This document shows positions 8,037 to 20,742 of a stretch of 64,000 bases of DNA, in pieces (within the stretch, counting starts at the first letter, position 1; each line of letters begins with the position of its first letter). Below the pieces are notes generated by a model, which searched no databases, was not told the DNA's origin, and was given only the letters and a program-made list of their open reading frames with translations. Origin of the DNA: Cynocephalus volans (lineage: Eukaryota > Chordata > Mammalia > Dermoptera > Cynocephalidae). The DNA is taken from assembly GCF_027409185.1 (NCBI RefSeq), contig NC_084468.1, positions 140,590,001 through 140,654,000 of the forward strand. Direction: 5' to 3'. Position numbers and translations under genes: made by a program.

Positions 8037-10899
8037 TCTTTATTTTCTGTAAGTTTTTGAGGTAGTTGTTTTTGGAGAACTTGGAGATTTCAGTTGAACA
8101 ACCCATTTGATGTGAGAGCACCAGTAGTGTCCTCTCCATGGAAAAGGAGATGAAGTAGCAGATGTCAGCAAAGATGCAGGAGGATGGGGTCAAATCACCA
8201 GTGCTCACTACATTAACAAAGGACACTCACACAAGGCCTTTTGTGCTCTTCACCTGGACTAACTCTTAGATGCTGTGTAGCCCTCCTGTGAAAAGCCTCC
8301 TGAAAAATTTCCCTCTCTTTACATAAAAAATAATGACTCTGTGTTTCATTTTATCCAGATTTTACCAAACAGGAGCTGGTGTTTGCTTTTCGGGGAAGGG
8401 AGCGTGTCACACAGGGGATTAGCTGCCCTTGGGAGTCCGCTTTGTAGTTGCATAATTTCTACAAGTTAAGATAAAAGCCTTAGATTAAAAATCAAGTGTT
8501 CCTAACATGAATTTGTATTCTTTAGTGCATTTAAATATACGATGTAACTTGTAGATCTGGAAAATGAAAGGTCCTCTGAGGATTCAGGTAGACTTTTTTG
8601 GTAGTTTTGTAGTGTATCTTGGGGAAAAAAAAACTAAACAAAAGTACAATCTAACTTTTTACGTTTTTATTTTTTGCTTTAGAGTTTGTGGAAACCTTTT
8701 ATATCTTTTCTGTTTCTGTGATAGACTTTCACTAATTATTTTAAACTTTTCTCCTTCTTTGAAGAATTGTTTTGCCCTTGATGTTACTCTTGTGTACTTC
8801 CTAATCATTTCTCTGGATTTCTTAATGTTCTCTCATTCCTCTAGTACATACTGTAATATTCCTCATTCCTTCAGTAAAACAGTAAAACATATGAGAGGAA
8901 ATTTGTTTTTTAATATAAGTAGCTTATATCACAGGTCATTTTCAGATCTTTGTGCTTTCTGGCATTTGATCTAAAAAGAGGATCATCACAGTTGAGATTC
9001 CTTCTTGTGTATTTCATTTAGGATCCCAACAAAAAGCCCTTTTCATAGCTTTAAGGGAAGAGGTCGCTAGGAAAACAGAAAAGGAATCAAAATTCAGATT
9101 TGCATGTTTGGTAGAAAAAGGCAGGAACACTATATGATTATGGTATTTGTAAATTTTAAACTCCATTTAAAGTTGTAAAATTGCGTTGTGATCTTTGAAA
9201 TTTGAGGGAGTTCTCTATCGGCTGCTCTTCAGAATGCTTTTCACTTTTAATTAATTTATATGTAAGTTTATATTTAATAACCCTTTGTTCCAGAAGGATA
9301 AATTAGGACCAAAAAAAAAAGATTTGTACAGTGACACAAGTCAGAAATAGAACTGGGTTCTTGGTTACCTTGAATTTAAGGCCAGCATGTTTACATAGGA
9401 CTTTTGAAAAGCTAGAGTATGCCTGATGACTTACATGTCTGGTTCAAATTTAAAGTATTATCTTAAGATTTGTTTTTTAAATGTCTGGTAAATTAGTGGA
9501 TGTAACAAGGAGGTGAAAAAGATAATGGGCTATCAAATATTTTATTTTATTCTGTACCAGTTAAATGAAGTGAGTAAGCATATATAGTACTTGGGATAGG
9601 AAGAGTAAATGAAAGCATTGCAGCTGCTTGGTAACTAGTTATGTAAATGCCAGAAAGAGTAGATTCAGCTCCCTCACCCCCATTTTGAACACCTACCTAG
9701 GCCAAATGGCCCAGTCAGTGCTAATTCCCATTGTTCTGTTACAGCAAATTTAAGTAATCTGTTAAAGGGTTGGTATAAATGTAATTTAATCTACTTACCA
9801 TCCTGTGCTTGTGGCTTGGTGCTTCACCTGTACAAATCCAGATAGGATACCCATAGTCTTGCCTACTGGTGTCTACAATCTAAAGGACAACAGATTATAC
9901 ACTAAGATGAATAAACAGCAGACAACACATTGGAAACTATAACAAACAGATAAATCAAACACTGATAAAGTGTTTTATATTAAGTACAGGATTAAGAACT
10001 CACTGTTCTTCTGCTTGGTATGATTGAAGTGGACTATGATTTACTCTTCCCTTGCACAGAACTGCTTCCTCCCCTCCCACTGCTAGCTCCCCAGATGCAG
10101 GTATTTCTAATGAGATTTTGCTGACGTAGGGTGGAGAATATTCTGGAAAAAACAGTGTTGTTCCAGTACACTCACATGTTTAATTCCCATAACATAACAC
10201 ATGTGACGCATAAATAGCAGTTTTGATTTCTTTTTACTATTTTCTAAAAGTGTTTCTGGAAATTGTCTTGCTTGCTGCCTTACATCATATCTTCTTGTCC
10301 TGAAACATACCATGAACTGTGGGAGGTTACTAGTAATTTTTAGCAAAGGTGAGGAAGGTAACTGTTCCATCTAATAATCCAGTGGATTCTGTTAAAAGCA
10401 CTTCGAAGACAGATTCAGGAGGCCTCGTGCGCCATGTTAATGTGAGACTGAACAAGGCTCATGTCTCTGGTCCTCAGTTCTGTCATTTGTAACTGACAGC
10501 ACCACTTATGTAATAGAGATGTGGTGAGGGGGTAATAGAACAAGTATGAAAAATCTTTTGAAAAGAAAATGAAATACAAAATGATTTTAAGTATTACCAA
10601 TTGCTTTTTAGGTCATGGAGCTCAGTGTTATTCCTACTGAGGCTTTATTAAAATTTTTTAGAGGCTGTTTCTTTCTGTAGATGAGAGACTTGAAACACAG
10701 CTGAAGTGACATGGTTTTTTGTTGTTGTTAGTTTCTAAACCTTTATGCAGTCAGTGGTGAAACAGAGACCCTATGTTTTGAGAGGAGTATTAAAGAGAGG
10801 CGGCAGGCAGTAATTCAAACCTGGATAGAGGTGACTGAGCATTCAGAAATATTTCCAGGAATATGGTATATTTGCTTTTTCAGATCATAATTTTACACA

Positions 10900-11180
10900 C
10901 ACTCACCCCCCCAAAGGTATTTATATATTCTCAATAGAAAAAGTAAAAGGAAGATATAAATTTATATGAATAACATTTAAAAATAGGAGTATGTGATTAT
11001 GCATGTGCAGAAAGGGTTAGCAACACTGTACACCAACATATTAACTGTGGTTGCCAAGAGGTGGGTAAACATTTTATTTTATTTTTTTGTGTTTTATTTT
11101 TTGTTGGTATTTTTGGATTTTGCTCTAATGAATTTGTATTGCTTTTGTGATTTAAATTATTTTAAATATTAAATAATCTT
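10900..11180 (+). repeat. Probable old LINE 3'-end fragment
   Basis: 'ctgtacaccaacatattaactgtggttgccaagaggtggg' followed by T-rich sequence is characteristic of an old dispersed LINE-like 3' end. The family is uncertain. Confidence 0.35.
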
Positions 11181-11353
11181 TAGAGTATCTTACACTCTGA
11201 GAGAATAGGGTAAGTATAATGTTTGTGAAGAAACCTGATTTGAATAAAAACTTTTCATAGAATTTTTCCTCTTTGTTAAAATAATTGATATTTCCTGTTA
11301 TTAAAAGTGATGTGTTTGTTGTGAATTTTAATGCACTTAAAAATCTAAGTTCA

Positions 11354-11546
11354 CGGGCCGAGCCTGTGGCGTACTCGGGAGAGTGCGGCGCTGGGAGCGC
11401 GGCGAAGCTCCCGCCGCGGGTTCGGATCCTATATAGGAATGGCCAGTGCACTCACTCACTGCGGGTTCGGATCCTATATAGGAATGGCCAGTGCACTCAC
11501 TGGCTGAGTGCCGGTCACGGAAAAGACAAAAAAAAAAAAAAAAAAA
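11354..11546 (+). mobile_element. CYN-type SINE, GC-rich young form, with internal 45-bp duplication
   Basis: The body starts CGGGCCGAGCCTGTGGCG and ends in an A19 tail. The flanking duplication AAATCTAAGTTCA (11341-11353 and 11544-11556) is perfect. A 41-bp block beginning GCGGGTTCGGATCC occurs twice, at 11416-11456 and 11461-11501, with period 45. The block includes GGTTCGGATCC, the box B of the tRNA-like promoter, so this copy carries two B boxes. Many CpG dinucleotides remain, which suggests a fairly recent insertion. Confidence 0.9.
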
Positions 11547-12011
11547 TCTAAGTTCATTACAAATCTTAGGAGGTCAAGCTTACTGGGATGTTAATAATTA
11601 CAGTCAATATGTATGTACAAAATTTTTGCTAGTTGGCAAGGTCACTCCTTCACCTGAGCCTCAGCTCAGAGTCCAGCTCAGAGTCCAGCGTAGTCTTCAC
11701 AGAGGCTCAGAGCTCAGTTTAGGAGCAAATAAAGTCTCAAGCTTTATTTGAAACGTGGTTAGAAAAGATTTCGAAGGAAGTTGCATAAGTTAAGAGGCCT
11801 GGATGAGGCGTTTTTAAAGCTAAAACGTGTGTATTATAATTTTAAGTTCTGAAATGTGAATTTGTCATGTTACACATTGTTATTTAATTTATTAAGTGAT
11901 ATTGAGAGATGGACTGGGGAATGTGATCTTTTAATATAGAATGTATAGCTCCAAAGAGAGCACTGGCTTTCACTGTTGTTGCTTTAGGTTATGTTTCTCA
12001 TGGTTTGCTCA

Positions 12012-12137
12012 TAAGGTCAGTTTTTTTGTCTTGTTTTTTTTTTGGCAGCTGGCTGGTACAGGGATCGAACCCTGGACCTTGGTGTTATCAGCACCATGCT
12101 CTAACCAATTGAGCCAGCTCCCTCCCTGTAAGGTCAG
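12012..12137 (-). mobile_element. CYN-type tRNA-Ile SINE, monomer, with TSD
   Basis: The minus strand carries a tRNA-Ile-like unit with GCTCAATTGGTTAGAGC and GGTTCGATCCCTG, which are close to box A and box B. The T-rich left end is the tail. TAAGGTCAG occurs at 12012-12020 and 12129-12137. Confidence 0.85.
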
Positions 12138-13138
12138 CTTAAGGAAGCCACTTTGCCATTGTGTTTCCTTGGCAAAGGAAGTTGTAAAAGATTGTCCTTG
12201 CACTTGTGAAATGCTTTGGCTGCCAGTATGAACTCCTGGTGGGTGAATCTGATTTGGGAACTGGTAATGTGCTTTATTTCACTAGCCACTGTTTTTCTTG
12301 GTGTGGGCGAAAAGAAACAAATGTTTTATACTGATTTTACAAGTTGCTTGCCTAGTGTGAATTGTTAGGCCTGGACTATGAGATCATGTACTTGGCTGTA
12401 AAAGTCCTTCCTTTAAGAGTGCTGAAATATTTGAGTTCCTACTTACCAAGCATTCTTTGTCTTAGATTTGTGAAAAATGATTATTATGTAAAAGAGGAAA
12501 AACAGGATGGACTTTTACATCTAACTGGGCATGTAATAGTGATTTCCCTCAACTCCACCCAATCTGTAAGTGGAACATCCATGACTCACTTCTCATGGCC
12601 ACACAGGCACTTTTGTAACCAGTGCTTGAATGGGAGGTTGGGATGGGGATGGAAGGGGATGGGCTGGCATCCCACTTGTGTTCAGCCAGAATCTGTCCAG
12701 CTGCCTTTATAATGGACTTCTGAAAAGGACAATGTGCCTTCTCATACATTGTGCTACATATTTTTTCTTCTTATTGCACTTTCTGTTTATAGTGAAATAA
12801 TACATTAAGTGCAATAAAATGCAGCCATTGACACTATATTGTTGTGTATAAGTGTTGTATAGCAGAGTGCTCTTTCTGTTACGTAAAATTTTAGTATGAG
12901 CATGAGACTGGATCCCTGATTATCATTTTCTTCTCTCCTGAATTGTATGCCTTTCATTTTTATATATATTTAGAATGTTTTTCTAGTTCTTTGCCCCTGT
13001 AGATGTGCTTAATTCATAGATTATACTCTATCTAGAATTTGTGCCCAGCATAGAGCTACAAAGAGGTATGTGTATTGCTTTATATGAAGATGATTGTATC
13101 ATCACACCTGACTTTTTATTTTTATTTTATTTATTTAT

Positions 13139-13157
13139 ATTGGTGACTGGCCGGTAG
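13139..13157 (-). repeat. Possible CYN SINE relic
   Basis: TGGTGACTGGCCGGTAG after a T-rich stretch resembles the 3' end of an antisense CYN SINE. It is too short to be sure. Confidence 0.3.
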
Positions 13158-13847
13158 TTTTTAATCATAAATAAGAGCATTATTGTATGTGATATAATGC
13201 CTTTAAATAAATGATCATTGGTGTTTATCTACTGATGTCTAATTGAAAATGACAACCAATTCATGCAGGTTGTCTAAGTGAGAGTGGGCACTGGGGCAGT
13301 AAAAGTTCACTACCCAAAAGGTGAGGGGGACGGATTGAAAACCTACATATCTGGTGGGGACCTCAATCTAATTTCCAGTAAGAATAGTTGCATGTTGTCA
13401 TGGCAACTCTTTTTTCACAAGTTGAAGTTAGATGTTAACCTACACATTCCTCAAGAGATGAAACAGGTGTTGATTTAGAATGTGCTAGGAAGCAGAAACA
13501 AAATCACCAGTCTAATTAGTTTTGCCTTCAATACCTTATAAATACTTGATACTGTCAACTCTCTCCCTGTGGTGTGCCCAGAAAATTGGACATTTTCTTT
13601 TGTCTGTGTTACAGTCAAAACCTCTGGGGTTATTAGGGGGAAAAAGTATGTTTGTTATCATTTAGCTCTTAATTAGCTATCCTCATTTACTCAAGTTCTT
13701 TTATTTTATAAAATATTATTGAGAAATAGTAACAAGAATATCTTTTAAATTTGATGCCAGAAATTAAACTTCTCTTTTAAATTTAAACCATACATTTGAG
13801 AGTAACTGTGAATGAAACCAGAAAACATACATATGATGGTTAGAGCA

Positions 13848-13965
13848 TGGATATGAGAGTTCTTCTAAATCCTAGCCCTGCCATTGTGTCTGTAGTGCTT
13901 AATGCAGTCCTTGGCAGGAAGTTGGCATTTAATGAAATACTTGTTGAATGAATGAATTTAAGGAT
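13848..13965 (+). repeat. MIR SINE fragment
   Basis: 'ggttagagcatgg', 'cctagccctgccattg' and 'ttggcaggaagttggcatttaatgaaatacttgttgaatg' follow the MIR consensus with an internal deletion. Confidence 0.6.
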
Positions 13966-15230
13966 TTTGAAAACTAATGATCCTTAAAGAGTCTCTAGTA
14001 TTCCAGAAGCTGATCTCTTGTTAATGCTTTTATTAGGGAATTGCCTTTCTTGATGTTTCTGGCATGCATTATGACTTTTTTTTAGAGGAATCTTTTTACA
14101 GACAACTCAAAGAAATTTCCTTCTTTCCATTAATATTAGCGAATTATTTTTCTGGTATCGAAATGATAGGGCATGTGCTTCTAAGGGTCGATTGACCTGC
14201 CCCCTAACCCCCCAAAAAAACTAAAAAAAGAGACTTGTTTAAGTGATATATCTGAGATCCAGTTGCAGAATCCCACAGATGTCAGAAATGACCTATGGAA
14301 ACAGTATTTAAATAATATCTGTGAAGCTATGAAATTGTTAGCTGTGTGTTGATAATGTAGAACGCTGTTCTACATACTTTTTAGATTCATTTGAATTCTT
14401 GTGTGGCTTGATAAAACTGAAATACATCATAGAATGAAAGGAACAAATTGGTTCTTTCAAATTTAAGATATAGCACACTTAACTATGAAAACAATGTTAG
14501 TATTCTGAACCCTACGGAGACTGTTACGTGAAGTGAGTATTTTAGAAAATAGATGGAATCATCTCTGCTTTCCATGTATGATTTTTCCATTTCAAAAACT
14601 AATTTTAAAATGGATTTGTGAATCTGACATGCTCTTAGAAGAGTATGCCCCAGACTAACATATCATTAATGTTGGCCTACACTGTGAGGAAGCGCGCTAT
14701 GAGTAAACATTTTTCCCAAGCATATCAGGCAATGACTGTTTGCTTTAGAATGGTACATCAAATAAGTTAGTTGCTAGGGCAGAAGGAGGTGGCAGGAACT
14801 ACTGGCCCTGCCCAGAGGGCAAAGATGGACCCTTGGTAGCCAGCTGGTTCTTTCCAAGTGTGCAGGGTTCTAGCTGGCCCCTGCTTTGGGATTGCAATAC
14901 ATTGCTTAGTGCCATATGTTCCTGAAAAATTGTTTATACGTGAAATTATGGTTTGATTTAAGTAAACATTATCAATTTTTAAATGCACCTGGTTAAAAAT
15001 CAATACAAAACATGTTGAATTATAAGCCTCTCACTTCATACCCCAATCCCTCTTCCCAAAGGCCACCATTATTATACCAGCTTCTTTTGTATACCTCCAG
15101 AAATATTCTGTACAAATGCAAGAAAAAAAATATTCTCTTTCCCTTACCAGAAATACTGTATGCACTGTTCTGCATTTTGCTAATAGTTACCTTGTATTCC
15201 TTTAAATAAATGCATTCATTATACTTAGCC

Positions 15231-15392
15231 CAGTAGTTCTCAAGTCTGGCTGTACTTTAAGTTACCTAGAAAGGTTTAAATGCCCAGACCACTCTCTTAC
15301 AGATCCTGACTTAGTTGGTTTGGTTTGGGGCTTTGTGTGTCTGTCTCTGTGAAACCCTTCCCAGGTAATTTTAGTGTGCAGCCAAGCACGCT
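15231..15392 (+). mobile_element. MER5-type hAT (Charlie) non-autonomous transposon
   Basis: It starts CAGTAGTTCTCAAGTCTGGCTG and ends with GTGCAGCCAAGC, degraded inverted ends of MER5. The interior has 'gttacctagaaagg' and 'cccaggtaattttagtgtgcag'. The length of about 160 bp fits MER5A/B. Confidence 0.7.
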
Positions 15393-16002
15393 AATTTTAA
15401 CCATTTCCCTGTTGGATTATTTAGATTGTTTTTAGGCTTTATTGTTAGAAATGGTGAAGTTCCTGGTCAGAAGATCTTTATGTGTGAACTCAAGTATATT
15501 TCTAGGAAAAGGACCCAGTGTGGAATTTTTGTCAAATTGCCCCCAGAGAGGTTGCACCTGTTTATATTCCTACCAGGAGTATGATAGAGTCTATTTAGTG
15601 GAAATGATTTAAAATACCCTGTGGAAACAATACTGGTGGGGTGGTGGTGAAACTTGGACTTCACTCACTCTTGGTAGTTGTTGATCACTTACCTAGTTCA
15701 ATATCTGTGCACATTGTTAAACTCTTTACAGTTCAATTTGTGTGCAGTTACAGTGCTGTGTAGACATAAAAATGCTTGTACTTTTTTGACCCAATAATTT
15801 AAAAGAAAAAACTTATGTGTGTGAATGTTAAAAAAAAAAAATCCTTTTGTATGAAGATGTTCTTTAAATGTTATGATTATAATAATAAAATTCAAAAAAA
15901 GAATCTTAGTTGTCTAGCAGCAGGAAAGTGGTTAAATTGTGATGTTAGCTTCATTAGGATATTATGTGAGGATTAAATGATTATGAAAATTTATATTAGT
16001 CC

Positions 16003-16148
16003 ATTTCTGTTGCTTAAAACAAAACACCTAGAACTGGGTGATTGGTAAGAAAATAAAATTTATTGCTTACAGTTTTGGAGACTGGGAAGTCCAAAGTCCA
16101 GGGAACACATCTGGCAACGGTGACCCAGGAGTCTCACATGACAGATAT
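16003..16148 (-). mobile_element. LTR fragment, MaLR-like (antisense)
   Basis: 'attagtccatttctgttgcttaaaacaaaacacctagaactgggtgattgg' followed by 'ttgcttacagttttggagactgggaagtcc' resembles the antisense end of a mammalian ERVL-MaLR solo LTR. No coding sequence remains. It is cut by the adjoining microsatellite. Confidence 0.45.
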
Positions 16149-16166
16149 GGTGTGTGTGTGTGTGTA

Positions 16167-16217
<51 letters not shown>
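16149..16217. repeat. (GT)n(GA)n compound microsatellite
   Basis: About 17 GT units with one interruption are followed by about 17 GA units. Confidence 0.95.
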
Positions 16218-16335
16218 TGAATGTATTAGTAAAATATGCGAGTGTATGACCAAGAACTAGAAAGAAAAGCAGAAAATAATAAAGAACAGTTGATGTGTTG
16301 GAGTAATGAGATTGTGGGTAAATATCTTTTTGTAA

Positions 16336-16357
16336 AAAAAAAAAAAAAAAAAAAAAA
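16336..16357 (+). repeat. Poly-A run
   Basis: Twenty-two consecutive A are followed by A/T-rich sequence. No attached retroelement was recognised. Confidence 0.8.
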
Positions 16358-16589
16358 TCATTTCTTTACCATTATAAAATTGTGTTGGCAAAAAATAAAA
16401 TTTAGGAAAAAAATAAAATTCTTTTATAATGGAAATAGCTATTTATGGTTTTAAAGATGTATTTTTATATTTTAAACCTTATTAATTAATGAAGACATAA
16501 TTATAGAATATGTATGTAAATGGTTTCCCTGAAGTCTTTAAAGATGCCTGTAAATAGCTACTTCTCAAGAATTTTAAGGAGACCTAACA

Positions 16590-16800
16590 TTTGTTAAAAA
16601 AAAAAAAATACTGTTTACCATGTGCAGGCGTCTGCTGAGTGCTTTGACTTACATCATCTCACTCATGTTTCATAGTTATCCTTTGTGGGTAGATATTTTT
16701 ATTAGCCAATTTATACATTATAAATTTATAATAACTTAGATGAATAAAAAGGAAGCTTGCTTGAGATTGTGCTGTTAACTAATGACACTGGGAATTCAAA
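16590..16800 (-). repeat. MIR SINE, antisense, diverged
   Basis: 'aacatttgtt', 'gagtgctttgacttacatcatctcactcatgtttcatagttatcctttgtgggtagatatttttatt' and a decayed tail follow antisense MIR. A poly-A run lies inside. Confidence 0.6.
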
Positions 16801-17035
16801 TGAAAGTTAGTTCTTTACTAATATATGATCTGTATTCCCTCTTTGCAGATTAATATTTGAAGTACCTAAGAGGTTGAGATGCTGTGGTAGATTCCGTGGA
16901 GCTTATAAGAAAGTATGTAGTCTAAGTACTATTTTAAGTACGGTTTCTATAGAGCTTACTGTTAATTGTGCATATAATAGATATCAAATGTAGAAAACTA
17001 ATTGATCATACAAAACAGTAGTTCAGGACCAAGTC

Positions 17036-17345
17036 TCTGAAGTCAGATTAAGATGAAAGGAAGGAAAGAGGGAGGGCTCTTTAGTCTAGGCTAGCTAGGG
17101 GAGGCTTTGCTATAGAAGAAATAGGATCTGATGGGTAGAATTCAGAGGTAAAGAAATGTTTTTTTTTTTTACATTTTAGGTGTTACTGGGTTAATAATGA
17201 ATGGGCTGGTTTCTTTGAAATAAGTGTTCCTGTGAGGCAAAATAGATTGGGGCCAGATTGTGCAGGGCCTTGCAAGTATTATTGATTTTAAATTTGGATG
17301 GCCCCAAAATGTAGTGGGGGGCGTTCCAATCTATACTTTGAGGGT
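17036..17345 (-). repeat. L2 LINE fragment, antisense
   Basis: 'ggggccagattgtgcagggccttgcaag' followed by 'ttgattttaaatttgg' is the antisense L2 motif class also seen at the window start. Confidence 0.55.
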
Positions 17346-17354
17346 TAATTGAAA

Positions 17355-17575
17355 GAGTAGGGACTTTGTCATGGATTTACATTTTTGAACGCAAACCTGG
17401 CTCATCTATTTGCAATGTAGGGCACCTTATTCTATAAGAATGAGTTTTTTCATCTGTAAAATGGGTGTGAAATCACTTTTCTTGCAATGTTGTCTGAAGA
17501 CTAGGATAATGTATATGTCAGTTGTACCACACAATGCTTGTTACCAATTAGGTATTTAATAATTAGCAACTCTTA
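17355..17575 (+). repeat. MIR SINE
   Basis: The MIR core 'tttttcatctgtaaaatgggtgtgaaatcac' and downstream 'tgtctgaagactaggataatgtatatgtcag' are visible. Confidence 0.75.
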
Positions 17576-17759
17576 TGACTCTGAGAGATTTAAATATTAT
17601 CTGTCTTTCCCTCTGGTACAGCTGTTTCAGTGTATTAATCTGATCTCAAGATTGTTGGGAAATCGCAAGTAGCTTGTCTTCACCAAAAGGCTGAGTTCCT
17701 TCTCTGAAGGAAGCATGGAGTGTAGGGGTGGAAAAGGGGTCATCCCTTTCCTCCCCGTC

Positions 17760-18370
17760 ATAAGGGTCACAGCCACACTCCTTTAACAAAAGCAGGTTAA
17801 CAAGACAAAAGCATAACATGTTTATTTAATCAAAGTTTTATGTGACGGGAGCCTCCGAGGTAAAGGCCCAAAGATACAGGGAAAACTATCCATTTTTACT
17901 CTTAAATTTGATGAAGAGTGGACAATTTTGTAGAAATGTGATTGGACAAAAAGGGAATGATCTAATGCTATAGACTGAGTAGAGAAACCCAGCAAGGCAT
18001 GTCTGTTTAGATTCTTCTTGGCCTCTCTGTGCAGCATTTCTTTCTCCCAAGTGTGGGGCAGGGCCCGTTCTGGAGTGGTGTTCTTATGACCTATTATCAA
18101 ACAAGGTAAGTTAGAGAATTTCGTTATGTCCAGCTCTGCTTTTACACAGAAAGGTGGGGAGAAGTTAGAGTAATATTTTTAGGTTTTATGGCTTGCTTTG
18201 AAGGAGAGGGGTTCTCATTTCTGTGACCTGCCTTTGGCAAGAGAGATTCTAGTTTCTGTGGCTTTCCTTGGTGGAGAATGAAGGGGAGGTTGGAGAGAAA
18301 CTTGGTTCTGAGGCCTTCACTTTGGAGTTTTGTTTTCTTAGCCTCAATAGCAGCCACTGCAGTTTTGCAT
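17760..18370 (-). repeat. Possible LTR-derived sequence
   Basis: About 600 bases with 'aacaagacaaaagcataacatgtttatttaatcaaagttttatgtgac' at the left and T/G-rich blocks to the right remind me of an antisense LTR or LTR-internal repeat. No diagnostic LTR termini were found. Confidence 0.3.
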
Positions 18371-19190
18371 GGTAAATAGGTGGAGCAGCTTGCTCCACAC
18401 AGGTCCCTTAACTTATGTTTTGGTGCTGGGATCTAAGTTAGTGCAGTTTTACTGCATACAATATCAGCGAACAGAAAATATATGTATTCCTTTGTCTTCC
18501 CTCTCTCCCCATCCCAGACCTCTCATCTCCAAAGGAGAAAAAAAAAAAAAAAAACGATACAAGCCTTTGGCAAAAATCCATATTTGGTAAACCTATCAGA
18601 TATATAGATATCTTTCTTCGAAGTACTTTCCTGATAGCTCTTGTGCTTTCTTTATTGATTAATTTCAGAAACATTTGCGAAAAGCCAGTTGTGGCTGTAT
18701 CCTAAAATTCCAGACTTACTCCAAGGAAGGGAGTTAGTGTTTGAAGGCTCGGACTCATTCATTTAAGGAGAAAGGAGAGGCATTTGTATCAGAAGCTAGA
18801 AAAAAAGAAAAGCTCCCGATTGTCCAGTAATCTTATCTTACGGAAGTGCTAAGTCCTGCTTCTAATTGCATGGTGGTGCTAGTTTAGATAATGTGCCAAG
18901 GGAAGCTGCAACCTCTGTCTGCTCCAACTAAAGCTATTAAAAACAGTCTAGTTTCAGTAGGTGCAAATCTGCACTTAATAATTTGTTCATCATTGTGTCT
19001 TCCTTCTTATAATCTTCCCTTCAAATCCAGGTTGTATTGGACTTTGATCTTACAGCTGATTACTGTGTCATGCTGCTCTTTAGTTTATTCCAGCCGAGTA
19101 TTGAGTTTTACCGCTTGGACCATTAAAGCCAATATTATGTTTAGCACAGCAGTAGCAATGTGAATTGTTTTGAGCTTGCCTTGACCCACT

Positions 19191-19211
19191 AGCATGCTAA
19201 GCTAGCATGCT
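19191..19211. repeat. Inverted repeat with 9-bp arms
   Basis: AGCATGCTA, AGC, TAGCATGCT form a perfect inverted repeat with a 3-base centre. Each arm contains the palindrome GCATGC. Confidence 0.8.
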
Positions 19212-20309
19212 TAATGCTATTTAAAGGGAGGGTTCTTTTCAGGATTGTGTCAGATTAGCAATTGATTATTAGAATTGTTGTGGTCAGTCACCAGGCCATA
19301 GTAGGTAACTTCCCAGGGGTTAACGTATTGCTATAGTGTTAGAGGCCTGTGCTCTCTTTCCATTTATTTTAGGAACCTGTATTTTCAAGGTGCTGGGTGC
19401 TCCAGCTCATCATTTTCCTACAGAGATTTACCCCAGGTATATTTTAGTGGGGGGGGGGACACAATTATCCTCAAGGGTAAAATAATAGGGTCTTTCTACT
19501 CCTTCAATTCCAATTCTAAAGTATTATTAGTCTGTCATTTATTACCCCTCTGTTCAGAAGTCCCCTTTTCTTCCCATCCTAGAAATATTTGGGATACAAG
19601 GCCTTGACCAACTCTACCCTAAGCATTGGGGCAAGCAGGCTTAGTCTTTCTTTTTGTTGGTTTTTTGTTTTTTTTTTTTTCCTGGCTGACATTTTCAGGA
19701 GTCCTTTCTCACTCTCAGATTAGTATGATAGAGATTCATTCCATGTGGTCTTGTGAGGGCAAGGAAAAAGGCCAGTTGACATATATTGGTTTAGGCTCTG
19801 GGTGGTCTAAAATCCTCACACCTAGAATTCTCCATCTGTTCCTATCCAGTTCCAGAGCCTGGTCCAGTTTAGCTTACTAGGATTCGTGGCTGAGATTTGC
19901 ATTAAATTTTAGCAAGTATTTAAGGGTATATTACGTCTTCCATTGCTTTCTCTTCCTTGGGACCTAATGTATGGATGGAGGAGTGTACACGAGGCATATT
20001 TCAGAGGAAAACTGGACAGGATGTGAAAGTGGAGGAGAGGAAATTGTAAACAAACTGAATAAATAATAAAAATAATAGTAATATATTAAATAACTTCAAG
20101 TAATATATAAAATAACTTTGAGCCCGAGTAACCTGGGAGAATGGTAGCATAATCAACGGAAACAAGGAAGTTATAAGGTGAAATTATTTTTTAAAAGGGA
20201 GCACACACATTTGGTTTTGCCCTAGTTAAATTTGAGGTGTGGTTGGACACTCCAAGTAGAGATATTCATGAGGCCCTAGTTGTCAGAGGAGATATTAAGC
20301 TAATATTTT

Positions 20310-20660
20310 CCAGAGAGCCCAGGCAATCCATCTTTTGCTCTTTAAGATTTTTTTTCATCTATTCCATCCCCCAAAATTACTTTTGTCAAAATTCTATTTG
20401 CTCTTTAAAACTCAGTTGAGATGCCAGATTTGATTGTCTTTGCTGATTGTCCCAAATGGTCATGCTGGTCCCTCTGAACTCCTGAATTTATTGTATTTTT
20501 ATATGGCAGTTACCCTATTCTACTAGCTGTTTTTCCATTTATCCAAATGTTCTACCAGAGTATAACTTGAGAGCAAGGAGCATTATATGTAAGTTCCTGT
20601 AGTACATAGCATAATACCAAGTGCATTAGTGGGAGCATGGTAAATGTTTAAATCCATTTA
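20310..20660 (+). repeat. L2 LINE 3' end
   Basis: 'cagttgagatgccag' through 'agagtataacttgagagcaaggagcattatatgtaagttcctgtagtacatagcataataccaagtgcattagtgggagcatggtaaatgtt' follows the L2 3' end. Confidence 0.65.
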
Positions 20661-20742
20661 TTTGAACCTTTCGTTTTCTTTCCTAGTTATGAGCACTAAT
20701 ATAAATTGATTAGCCAATATATGAAGTTTCTTTTTTTTTAAT

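Noticed and set aside
8564..8974. 136-codon Phe/Leu/Cys-rich frame, plus strand
   Set aside because: It is a T-rich intronic frame whose hydrophobic residues come from base composition; no splice sites or family match were seen.
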